The notes under the pieces: generated by a model
Database searches by the model: none
Told to the model about the DNA's origin: nothing
The model's input: the letters and a program-made list of their open reading frames with translations, nothing else
Origin: Bog-473 sp963750075
Lineage (GTDB): Bacteria > Actinomycetota > Acidimicrobiia > Acidimicrobiales > RAAP-2
Length of the DNA stretch: 64,000 bases
Assembly (NCBI GenBank): GCA_963750075.1
Contig: CAVVPG010000005.1
Coordinates: 124,001-188,000, forward strand
Direction of reading: 5' to 3'
Part shown: positions 43,235-50,261 of the stretch, piece after piece
Layout: each line of letters opens with the position of its first letter
Position numbering within the stretch: position 1 is the first letter of the stretch
Translations under genes and position numbers: made by a program

Positions 43235-43620
43235 GCCACCTCCCACGTGGTCATCCAGGGTCGCCGGACCACAGTATCGAGACCGCCGAGGGCGCCCGGA
43301 GAAATCCTTGGAAATGGGGGCCTGCCCCGATAATCTCTCAAACGTCCGTGTGGGAGGACCTATGCAAGCGTCGAGGCACTGTGGCGGTGGATGCGTCGGC
43401 CGGCGGGCCAATGTACGGTGCTGCGCCGTGACGTGCCCGTGCGCTCGTCTTGCGTGTGTGAATGGGACATGAAATGGGCCCGACGTAGGCGTGAATTGCC
43501 GCGTGCGCGCCATTGCCGAGGAGTAGGGTCCTGGAGGAGTTTCGGGTGCGGTGGGCCCGAAGAGGGGACCGTTGCAGACCCGTGTGACCGCGGCGATGCG
43601 ACGGAGGAGGGGTTCACGAA
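43235..43620 (+). other. 386-base intergenic stretch with a possible small gene and weak promoter
   Basis: This divergent spacer lies between the VOC operon and the diguanylate cyclase. It contains GATAAT (about 43329-43334) as a possible -10 and GGGAGGA followed by the 36-codon cysteine-rich frame at 43362 (listed separately). It ends with the ribosome site GGAGGAGG (43603-43610) of the cyclase. I see no hairpin, repeat or RNA gene that I can name. Confidence 0.5.
43362..43472 (+). CDS. Possible 36-residue cysteine-rich small protein or leader peptide
   Basis: An ATG at 43362 follows GGGAGGA with 5 bases between, an excellent ribosome site. The frame runs 36 codons to TGA and encodes seven cysteines at 7, 11, 20, 21, 25, 27 and 32 with several arginines. 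No family is recognised. GATAAT lies about 28 bases upstream as a possible -10. Cysteine-rich upstream peptides act as cysteine-responsive attenuators in mycobacteria, but those lie before sulfur genes. Here the next gene is a diguanylate cyclase 149 bases on. It may be a chance frame. Confidence 0.35.
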   Translation: MQASRHCGGGCVGRRANVRCCAVTCPCARLACVNGT

Positions 43621-45234
43621 TTGACACACTGGACTCAGGTCCTGTCCGACGTCTCCGTCGTGGAGTTCGTCTTGTTGGCCGCGCTGACCACGGTGCAATG
43701 GGTGCGCCACAGGATCCGCGGTGCCGGTTGGGTGGCGCTCTCGTTCGCCATCCTCGGCGGCCTCTCGCTCATCGTGAAGACCCATCCTTCGTGGGTCGCG
43801 CACCAGGACGTGGCGAAATCCCTCATCGCGCTGCTGCTCGTCGTGCCGTATTGCCTCTTCCGCTTCGCGGCGACGTTCCGCACACCGAGCCGGGCCGTCC
43901 GCTCCCTCGCCGTCGGGGTGACGGTGGGGATCATCGCGTTCACCTTCACGCTCTCGTACCTCCCGGTCCCCGGGTCGCCGCCTCCGCCCCACTTCCTCGT
44001 TTACCGCGTGGCCTTCGCCGTCGCCTTCGGTTTCCTCTTCACCTACGTCGTCATCCGCCTGTTCGTGGCAGGGAAGGGCGAGCCGCTGATCGCGTCCTCG
44101 CGCATGCGCCTGCTCGCCGTCGCGGTCGCCGGGCTGGAGGCACAGGTGTTCGTCGCGGCCCTCGGGTGGCAGGGGCCGACGGTGAAGCTGGTGACGCAGG
44201 CCGTCACGGTGGCCATGGGGATCCTGTTCCTCGTGGCCCTGGTCCTCCCCTCCTTCATGCGCGTGTTCCTGAACCGCAAGGAGGATCTGGCGTTCCGGCG
44301 GGCCATCGGCGAGCTCGTGGCAGCGGGCGACTCGCGGGACGTGGCCGAGCACCTTCTCCCCCACGTCTGCGCGCTCGTCGGCGCGTCCGAGGCCGCCCTC
44401 TTGGCCGGCGACGGCACCGTCGTGGCGCGCTATCCGGTTTGGCCCGAGAGCGAGGGCCTGCCCGTCTGGGACGGCGACAGGGACGGGAAAGACGAACGGA
44501 GCCGGCGCGTCACGGTGCAGACCCGGAGCGGCGCGTCGCACTCACTCGCCGTGAAGATCAGCCCCTACATGCCCTATTTCGGCAGCGAGGAGCTGCGCAA
44601 GCTCGACGAGCTGGCGAACATGGTCGGTCTCGCCATCGAGCGTTGCGAAATGGCCGAGGAGATGGCCTTCCAGGCCTCGCACGACGGGCTGACCGGGTTG
44701 GCCAACCGCAGTCTGTACATGGACCGGCTCCAGGAGTCGCTGCGCCACGTTGGTCGGCGCCGCGCCGCGCTGGCGGTGATGTTCATCGACCTGGACCGCT
44801 TCAAGCTGGTGAACGACCGCGCCGACCACTCGGCCGGCGACGTCGTCCTCAACGAGATGGCCGACCGCCTCACCTCCATGACGCGCGGGGTGGACGTCGT
44901 CGCCCGCTTCGGCGGCGACGAGTTCGTGGCCTTCGCCGAGGTGGACAACGAGGCGGATGCTCTGGACATGGCCGAGCGCATCCGCCGGGGTCTGGGCGCT
45001 CCGGTGAGCATCGGCGACGCGCACCTGGTCGTCACGGCCAGCATCGGTGTCGTTGTCACACAGGACGCCACGGCGGCACCCGCCATGCTGCTCCGCGACG
45101 CCGACAATGCCATGTACGACGCGAAGCGCTCGGGCCGCGATCAGGTCGTGCTCTACCACAGCAGCGCGCGCGACGTCGCCAACCTGAAGTGGGGCCTCAG
45201 CCGCACCCGCGCCTCACGACTTAGCGCAAGCTGA
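43621..45234 (+). CDS. Membrane-bound GGDEF diguanylate cyclase
   Basis: 537 residues from TTG 43621, supported by GGAGGAGG ten bases upstream and by an in-frame stop before it. Six or seven hydrophobic segments (about 14-210) form a membrane sensor. A GAF-like linker (about 225-345) and the GGDEF domain follow. The active site G-G-D-E-F (431-435) is intact, and the inhibitory R-x-x-D (422-425) stands five residues before it, so feedback control by c-di-GMP is expected. No EAL domain. Its end overlaps the convergent mrp gene by 14 bases. Confidence 0.93.
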   Translation: MTHWTQVLSDVSVVEFVLLAALTTVQWVRHRIRGAGWVALSFAILGGLSLIVKTHPSWVAHQDVAKSLIALLLVVPYCLFRFAATFRTPSRAVRSLAVGVTVGIIAFTFTLSYLPVPGSPPPPHFLVYRVAFAVAFGFLFTYVVIRLFVAGKGEPLIASSRMRLLAVAVAGLEAQVFVAALGWQGPTVKLVTQAVTVAMGILFLVALVLPSFMRVFLNRKEDLAFRRAIGELVAAGDSRDVAEHLLPHVCALVGASEAALLAGDGTVVARYPVWPESEGLPVWDGDRDGKDERSRRVTVQTRSGASHSLAVKISPYMPYFGSEELRKLDELANMVGLAIERCEMAEEMAFQASHDGLTGLANRSLYMDRLQESLRHVGRRRAALAVMFIDLDRFKLVNDRADHSAGDVVLNEMADRLTSMTRGVDVVARFGGDEFVAFAEVDNEADALDMAERIRRGLGAPVSIGDAHLVVTASIGVVVTQDATAAPAMLLRDADNAMYDAKRSGRDQVVLYHSSARDVANLKWGLSRTRASRLSAS

Positions 45235-46396
45235 GCTCGCGTCGGTAGACGCGGGCCGGCCCGAGCGTGGCCAGCTTCTCGGCGATCGCCCCGAAGATCT
45301 GTCCCGCCTCGCTCCCCGGATCGACCGCCATGACCGGATGGCCCTCGTCGCCGCCCAGCCGCACGGCACTGACCAGCGGCACCCGTCCGAGCAGCGGGAC
45401 GCCGAGGTCCGCCGCCAGCGTCTCGCCCCCGCCCGAGCCGAACAGCTCGTAGCGGGTGCCGTCGTCGCCCGTGAACCAACTCATGTTCTCGACGACGCCG
45501 CGTACCGACAGCTTGAGCCGGCGCGCCGCGAAGGCCGAACGCTGGGCGACACGCTGGGCCGCCGGCTGCGGCGTCGTCACCACCACGATCTCGGCCCGCG
45601 GCATCACCTCGGCCAGCGTCAGCGCGACGTCACCGGTGCCGGGGGGCATGTCGACGAGCACGAAGTCGGGCTCACCCCAGTAGGCATCGGTCAGGAACTG
45701 CTGGATCGCCTTGTGCAGCATCGGGCCGCGCCAGATCACGGGTTGGTCGTCGGGCACGAAGTAGCCCATGGAGAGGCAGCGCACGCCGTGGGCCGACGTC
45801 GGGATGACGATGTCGCCGATGATCACCGGATCGTGGTCGGTCCCGAGCATCTTCGGCACCGAGAAGCCGTAGACGTCGGCGTCGAGCAGCCCGACCCGAT
45901 GGCCGGCCTGGGCCAGCGCGATGGCGAGGTTCACCGTCACGGTCGACTTGCCGACGCCGCCCTTGCCCGAGGAGATACCGATGACCCGGGTCTTGGCGTC
46001 GGGAGCGAGGAACGCGGGGACCGGCGCCGCCTGCGCGTGGCCGTGCCCACCGTGGTCGTGCCCGTGCCCGCCCGCCGGCTCAGCTCCGGTGCCGGCGTCG
46101 CCGAGCATGCCGGCGCGGAGCCGGTGGCGGAGCCCGGTCCGCTCGTCGTCGGTCATCACCACGAACTCGAGCTCGACCTCCTCGACCCCGGGCACCGCCA
46201 GCGCGGCCCGATGGATCTCTTCGGCCAGCTCGTCGGTCCCGGGCCAGGCCGCCACCGGCAGCGCCACCTCGACGAGCACCCGGCGGCGGCGCGGCCGCAC
46301 CGAGCGGAGGAGGCCGAGGTCACCGAGCGTGAGGCCGAGCTCGGGGTCCTCGACCGCGCTCAGCGCAGCCTCGATCTGTGACTCGTCTGCTGCCAT
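45221..46396 (-). CDS. mrp: Mrp/NBP35-family iron-sulfur cluster carrier ATPase
   Basis: 391 residues from ATG 46394-46396. A MIP18/DUF59-type N-terminal domain (about 5-95), a histidine-rich linker (His at 111, 113, 115, 118, 120) and a P-loop domain starting S-G-K-G-G-V-G-K-S-T (143-152) are visible. D-M-P-P-G-T-G-D is the switch region. The C-terminal C-x-x-C of classical Mrp is absent; the segment reads N-M-S-W-F-T-G-D-D-G-T, as in other actinobacteria. Expected role: carrying [4Fe-4S] clusters to apoproteins. Divergent from the sufR-like gene. Confidence 0.92.
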   Translation of the reverse strand: MAADESQIEAALSAVEDPELGLTLGDLGLLRSVRPRRRRVLVEVALPVAAWPGTDELAEEIHRAALAVPGVEEVELEFVVMTDDERTGLRHRLRAGMLGDAGTGAEPAGGHGHDHGGHGHAQAAPVPAFLAPDAKTRVIGISSGKGGVGKSTVTVNLAIALAQAGHRVGLLDADVYGFSVPKMLGTDHDPVIIGDIVIPTSAHGVRCLSMGYFVPDDQPVIWRGPMLHKAIQQFLTDAYWGEPDFVLVDMPPGTGDVALTLAEVMPRAEIVVVTTPQPAAQRVAQRSAFAARRLKLSVRGVVENMSWFTGDDGTRYELFGSGGGETLAADLGVPLLGRVPLVSAVRLGGDEGHPVMAVDPGSEAGQIFGAIAEKLATLGPARVYRRELSLR

Positions 46397-46487
46397 GCAC
46401 TCCCTCGTCTCGGACGGATCGGATCCGCCGACGCACCGGCCAGCGGCGCACGGCCCGCGTCGCCCCAGCTCGAAGGGCTGATCCCTC

Positions 46488-46498
46488 GGTAGACTACC
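46488..46498. promoter_or_regulatory. GGTAG-A-CTACC palindrome at the sufR-like start
   Basis: A perfect 5+5 inverted repeat around one base ends 4 bases before the ATG at 46503. TAGACT (46490-46495) within it would serve as a -10 for a leaderless transcript. A regulator bound here would block RNA polymerase directly. Autoregulation by the downstream SufR-like protein is plausible but unproven, and the site differs from the cyanobacterial SufR box. Confidence 0.4.
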
Positions 46499-46502
46499 CA
46501 GC

Positions 46503-47249
46503 ATGAGCACCGTGCCGATCACCGCCGAGCCCGAAAGGCCGGCCGGCGCGGACGACGGCCGGTTCAGCGCGGCCGTCGCGGCCGTCGCGGCGGCGTTCGG
46601 CGACCCGACACGACGTGACATCTTCCTCCACGTGCGCGCCGTGCCCGGGGTGACGGCGACCGAGGTGGCCACCACCTTCTCCCTGCACCCCAACGTGGCG
46701 CGCCATCACCTCCAGCGGCTCGTCGACGGCGGCTACCTGCGGGTCGAGACGGGCCGCAACGCCGCCGGCGCCGGCCGGCCGTCCAAGCGCTACTTCTGCG
46801 TGGAGGAGGAGCTCTCACTCGGCCTCATGCAGCGCCGGGACGACTTGCTGATGCGCCTGCTCGGCGAGGCCATGCGGCGCCTGGGCCCCGAGGAGGCAGA
46901 GGAGATGGCGGCCCACGTGGGCGAGGCCTACGGGCGCTCACTGGCGTCGCGCATGACACCCTACGAGGGCCAACGGACGGTCCGGGCCGCCATGCACGTG
47001 GTGGCCGAGACCCTGACCGCCCACGGCTTCGCGGCGCACGCCGAGGACCGGGGCGAGACCACCGCGGTCATCGCCGAACAATGCCCCTTCGGGGACGCCA
47101 GCAGCACCAACCCCGTGCTGTGCGCGGTCGACCGGGGCATGATCAAGGGACTGCTGGCCGGGCTGTGCGGCACCGCGTCGCAGCGGGCGCTGCCGGTCAT
47201 CCTGTCATCGCGGGCCCGGGGCGACGACGCCTGCACCGCGTCTGCCTGA
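46503..47249 (+). CDS. SufR-like iron-sulfur-sensing helix-turn-helix regulator
   Basis: 248 residues. A winged helix-turn-helix (about 24-100) with F-G-D-P-T-R-R-D-I-F and N-V-A-R-H-H-L-Q-R-L is followed by a ligand domain. Cys194, 207, 222 and 244 give C-x12-C-x14-C, close to the C-x12-C-x13-C-x14-C signature of SufR repressors that bind [4Fe-4S]. Known SufR proteins repress Suf operons when clusters are plentiful. The gene precedes iscS by 6 bases and is divergent from mrp, which fits this role. Confidence 0.82.
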   Translation: MSTVPITAEPERPAGADDGRFSAAVAAVAAAFGDPTRRDIFLHVRAVPGVTATEVATTFSLHPNVARHHLQRLVDGGYLRVETGRNAAGAGRPSKRYFCVEEELSLGLMQRRDDLLMRLLGEAMRRLGPEEAEEMAAHVGEAYGRSLASRMTPYEGQRTVRAAMHVVAETLTAHGFAAHAEDRGETTAVIAEQCPFGDASSTNPVLCAVDRGMIKGLLAGLCGTASQRALPVILSSRARGDDACTASA

Positions 47250-47255
47250 GCCCCC

Positions 47256-48404
47256 GTGGCTCGCGCCTACCTCGACCACGCCAGCACGACGCCCCCGCGG
47301 CCCGAGGCGATCGCCGCGCTGACGCGCTGGGCATCCCTCCCCCCCGGTGACCCCGGCCGGCTCCACCAGGAGGGCCGGACCGTCCGGGACGCGCTCGAGG
47401 ATGCGCGCGACCAGGTCGCCGCCCTGCTCTCTGTCGCGCCACGTCAGGTGGTGTTCACGTCGGGCGGGACCGAGGCCATCAACGCGGCGGTCTGGGGGGC
47501 CACACGCGCCGCGCCGGGCGCCCCGGTCGTGTGCGCCGGCGTGGAGCACTCCGCGGTCCGCGATGCCTCGGTGCGAGCCGCGACGACCGAGGCGTTGCCG
47601 GTGGACGGAACGGGCCGGATCGACGTGGACGCGCTGCGCGACCGCCTGGGCTCCGACGCCTCACCCCGCCCCGCACTGGTGCACTGCCAGTGGGGCAACC
47701 ACGAGGTCGGCACCCTTCAACCGGTGGACGTCGTCGTCTCGCTGTGCCGGGAGGCGGGCGTCCCGGTGCACGTCGACGCCGCCTCGGCCTGCGGCCACGT
47801 GCCGATGGACCTGGCCGCGCTCGATGCGGACCTGGTCAGCGTGAGCGCGCACAAGCTCGGGGGGGTGCCCGGCGCCGGTGCGCTGATCGTCCGGCGGGGC
47901 GCGCGGTTCGAGCCGCTCCTCGTGGGCGGCGAGCAGGAGCGCGGGCGCCGCGCCGGCCTGGAGCCGCTCCCCGCGCTGGTCGCCTTCGGGGCGGCGGCGG
48001 CGGCGCTGGCCTACGGCGGGCAGCAGGTGCTCGCCACGGAGGCGGCGGCGGCCCGGAGGCAGATCGCGGCGGTCGTGGACGCGGCGCTGGCCCTCGACGG
48101 GGTCGAGGTGATCGGGCCCGCCGCTGCCGGGGACCGGTTGCCCCATCTCGTGTGTCTCGGTGTCCACGGCCTGGAGGCGGAGCCGGTGCTTATCGGCCTG
48201 GACCGTGCCGGCGTCGCCATCCACTCGGGCTCCGCATGCGCGTCGGAGAGCATCGAGCCCTCGCCCGTCCTCGAGGCGATGGGTGTCGATCCGAGCCATT
48301 CGCTGCGGGTGAGCGTCGGCTGGACCACGACCGAGGCGGAGTGCGCCGCGTTCGCCGGCGCCTTTGCGGCGGTCGTGGCCGACCTCCGGGCCCTACGGGG
48401 CTGA
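47256..48404 (+). CDS. iscS: Cysteine desulfurase (IscS/NifS family)
   Basis: 382 residues from GTG 47256. Lys200 in S-A-H-K-L-G-G binds pyridoxal phosphate, and Cys328 in S-G-S-A-C-A-S is the persulfide-forming residue. The N-terminal Y-L-D-H-A-S-T-T-P-P is the family start. It releases sulfur from cysteine for iron-sulfur clusters and tRNA thiolation. Co-transcribed with the SufR-like gene. No iscU/sufU or mnmA follows; instead its 3' end overlaps the convergent ccmI-like gene by 12 bases. Confidence 0.93.
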   Translation: MARAYLDHASTTPPRPEAIAALTRWASLPPGDPGRLHQEGRTVRDALEDARDQVAALLSVAPRQVVFTSGGTEAINAAVWGATRAAPGAPVVCAGVEHSAVRDASVRAATTEALPVDGTGRIDVDALRDRLGSDASPRPALVHCQWGNHEVGTLQPVDVVVSLCREAGVPVHVDAASACGHVPMDLAALDADLVSVSAHKLGGVPGAGALIVRRGARFEPLLVGGEQERGRRAGLEPLPALVAFGAAAAALAYGGQQVLATEAAAARRQIAAVVDAALALDGVEVIGPAAAGDRLPHLVCLGVHGLEAEPVLIGLDRAGVAIHSGSACASESIEPSPVLEAMGVDPSHSLRVSVGWTTTEAECAAFAGAFAAVVADLRALRG

Positions 48405-49250
48405 CGACCCCGCCGCCGCACCCGAGAACGCGGCCGGGAGCGGCTCGCCGGCACTCCGGTACGCCCCCGCCACCAGGGGGGCCACCTGGGACAGCTCGGC
48501 GGCGGGCGGGCCGTCGGCCAGGAAGTCGTTGAACTGGGTGACGGCGGCGGCGTGGTCGTGGTCCTGGTTCTGGAGGACGAGGCCGTCGAAGAGGTGCGCC
48601 TGGTAGAAGGTGGGCGCGTCCTTGACCGCGGTCTCGATCTCGGCGCGGCCGATCCTCACCAGCGTCGCCACGTGGGCGGTCGACCCCAGGTCCCACTGCA
48701 GGTAACCGGCATAGGCCAGCGCGGCCGGGTTCGCCGGGTCCTCCGAGAGGACCTTGTTGTAGAGCTCGAGCGCGCCCTTGACGTTGCCCTTGTTGTTCAG
48801 CGCCGCCGCCTGCCCGAGCTGCTGCTCGATCTGCTGGGCCTGCGACACGCTGACGCTCCCCGACGAGGACTGGCCGGGCTGACGGGCCTGCACGAAGTGC
48901 ACCACGAGGATCACGCCACCGGCGGCGATGAGCAGGCAGGCCGCCACGATGCCGATCCGCCGCCACAGGGGCAGCGGCCGCCGCTCGGCCCCGCCGGCCG
49001 GCTCGGCGGCCTCCGGCGACACCGGCACGGGACCCAGCACGGCGAGCTCGGCCTCGACCTCGGTCAGGCGCGCCGCATCGCGCTCGACGAGGACCGCGTG
49101 GTCCTCGTCGGACAAGTCGCCCGCCTCGTGCTCGCGTTCCGCGTCCTGCAGGGAGCGACGCAGGAAGTCACGTTCGTCGGTGAGGTACCAACGATCGTCA
49201 CGCCCCGGCTCGTCGGGCCGCGCCACGGCGGGTGATCCGTCCACCGTCAT
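48393..49250 (-). CDS. ccmI: CcmI/CycH-like TPR protein of cytochrome c maturation
   Basis: 285 residues. An N-terminal stretch with D-E-R-D-F-L-R-R-S-L-Q-D-A-E-R-E-H-E-A-G-D-L resembles the start of CcmI. A transmembrane helix (about 99-120) and TPR-like helices (about 135-260) follow. CcmI binds apocytochrome and presents it to the CcmF/H ligase. It is last of the nine-gene ccm operon, overlapping ccmH as ATGA. Sequence similarity is limited, so position in the operon carries part of the assignment. Confidence 0.75.
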   Translation of the reverse strand: MTVDGSPAVARPDEPGRDDRWYLTDERDFLRRSLQDAEREHEAGDLSDEDHAVLVERDAARLTEVEAELAVLGPVPVSPEAAEPAGGAERRPLPLWRRIGIVAACLLIAAGGVILVVHFVQARQPGQSSSGSVSVSQAQQIEQQLGQAAALNNKGNVKGALELYNKVLSEDPANPAALAYAGYLQWDLGSTAHVATLVRIGRAEIETAVKDAPTFYQAHLFDGLVLQNQDHDHAAAVTQFNDFLADGPPAAELSQVAPLVAGAYRSAGEPLPAAFSGAAAGSSAP

Positions 49251-49696
49251 GCCACCGGCTCGCGCGCCTTCAGGGCCTCGAAGGCACGGCTGCGGCGCCA
49301 GAAGACGACGCCGACGCCCACCAGCGCGGCGGCGCCGAGGACGAGCGGCACGACCCAGATGACGGGGACACCGCCGGCGTCGGGCGGGACCAGGAGGATG
49401 GTCTGGCCGTACTCCGCGACGAGCACCTGGTCGACCTCGGCGGTGGAACGCCCTGCCGCCACCATGCTCTCGATCTGGTGGCGCACGGCGACGGCCGTCG
49501 TGGCATTCGACTGCGCCACCGAGAGATCGGTGCAGGAGGGACAGCGCACGGTGGCTTCGATCGCGGCGGCGCGCTGCGCCGTCGTCGGGGATCCCGAGTC
49601 GAAGGCGCCGCTCCCGACGACCAGCGCGACCGCCAGCACCACCAGGGGGAGAGCGACGCGGGCCCAGAGGGGCAGGCGGGACGTGCGCTCAGCCAT
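49247..49696 (-). CDS. ccmH: Cytochrome c maturation protein CcmH
   Basis: 149 residues. An N-terminal signal-anchor (about 9-30) is followed by the redox motif R-C-P-S-C (51-55) in an otherwise CcmH-like domain with I-E-S-M-V-A-A-G-R-S-T-A-E-V and Y-G-Q-T-I-L-L-V-P-P. A C-terminal membrane helix (about 110-133) precedes a basic tail. CcmH reduces the apocytochrome C-x-x-C-H before haem attachment. Its ATG overlaps the ccmG stop region by 8 bases. Confidence 0.92.
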   Translation of the reverse strand: MAERTSRLPLWARVALPLVVLAVALVVGSGAFDSGSPTTAQRAAAIEATVRCPSCTDLSVAQSNATTAVAVRHQIESMVAAGRSTAEVDQVLVAEYGQTILLVPPDAGGVPVIWVVPLVLGAAALVGVGVVFWRRSRAFEALKAREPVA

Positions 49697-50261
49697 GGTC
49701 CGTGGTGGCGTGGGCTGCGTCGGCGGCGCGCAGGAACGTCTCGAGGTTCTTCTGCGTCGCCGGGCCTTCGAGCACCGCCGTCACGCGCCCGGCGGGATCC
49801 ACGACGAAGGTCGTCGGCGGTCCCGTGACGCCGTAGCGCGCCGCGATGGTCCCGCCGGGGTCGCTCACGGCCGGCCACAGGTCGCCGTTGTGCTGCAGGA
49901 ACGCCCGTGCGGTGCCCGTCGTGTCGTGGAACACCACGCTGACCATGGCGGCCCCACCGGCCGTGTGCCGCTGCTGGTAGTAGAAGCGGGAGAGGTCCGG
50001 CGCCTCCTCCTGGCAGGGGACGCACCAGCTGGCGAAGAAGTTGACGACGACGGCGTGGCCCCGCAACGACGACAAGGAGACCGGAGAGCCGGTGGTGAGG
50101 TCGCTCCCCGTGAAATCGGGCGCCTGCTGCCCGAGCAGCGGGCTGGCGACGGCGGTGGCCTCCTGCGGCGTGCGGGTGGCGAGGACGACACCCACGACGA
50201 CGAGGACCACGAGGACGGCGCCCGCCACCCAGCGGACCGGGTGGCGGCGGCGGTCCGTCAT
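49689..50261 (-). CDS. ccmG: Thiol-disulfide oxidoreductase CcmG/DsbE (TlpA-like)
   Basis: 190 residues with an N-terminal membrane anchor (about 10-28) and an extracytoplasmic thioredoxin fold. The active site is F-A-S-W-C-V-P-C-Q-E-E. G-P-P-T-T-F-V-V-D-P contains the cis-Pro. It supplies electrons to CcmH, itself reduced by a CcdA-type protein; such a gene lies at 57.5 kb. Start ATG 50259-50261 overlaps the ccmF stop as ATGA. Confidence 0.92.
   Translation of the reverse strand: MTDRRRHPVRWVAGAVLVVLVVVGVVLATRTPQEATAVASPLLGQQAPDFTGSDLTTGSPVSLSSLRGHAVVVNFFASWCVPCQEEAPDLSRFYYQQRHTAGGAAMVSVVFHDTTGTARAFLQHNGDLWPAVSDPGGTIAARYGVTGPPTTFVVDPAGRVTAVLEGPATQKNLETFLRAADAAHATTDHG

Noticed and set aside
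45221..46396. Mrp without the C-terminal C-x-x-C taken as inactive
   Set aside because: Other actinobacterial Mrp proteins have the same sequence at this place, so it is a lineage feature.
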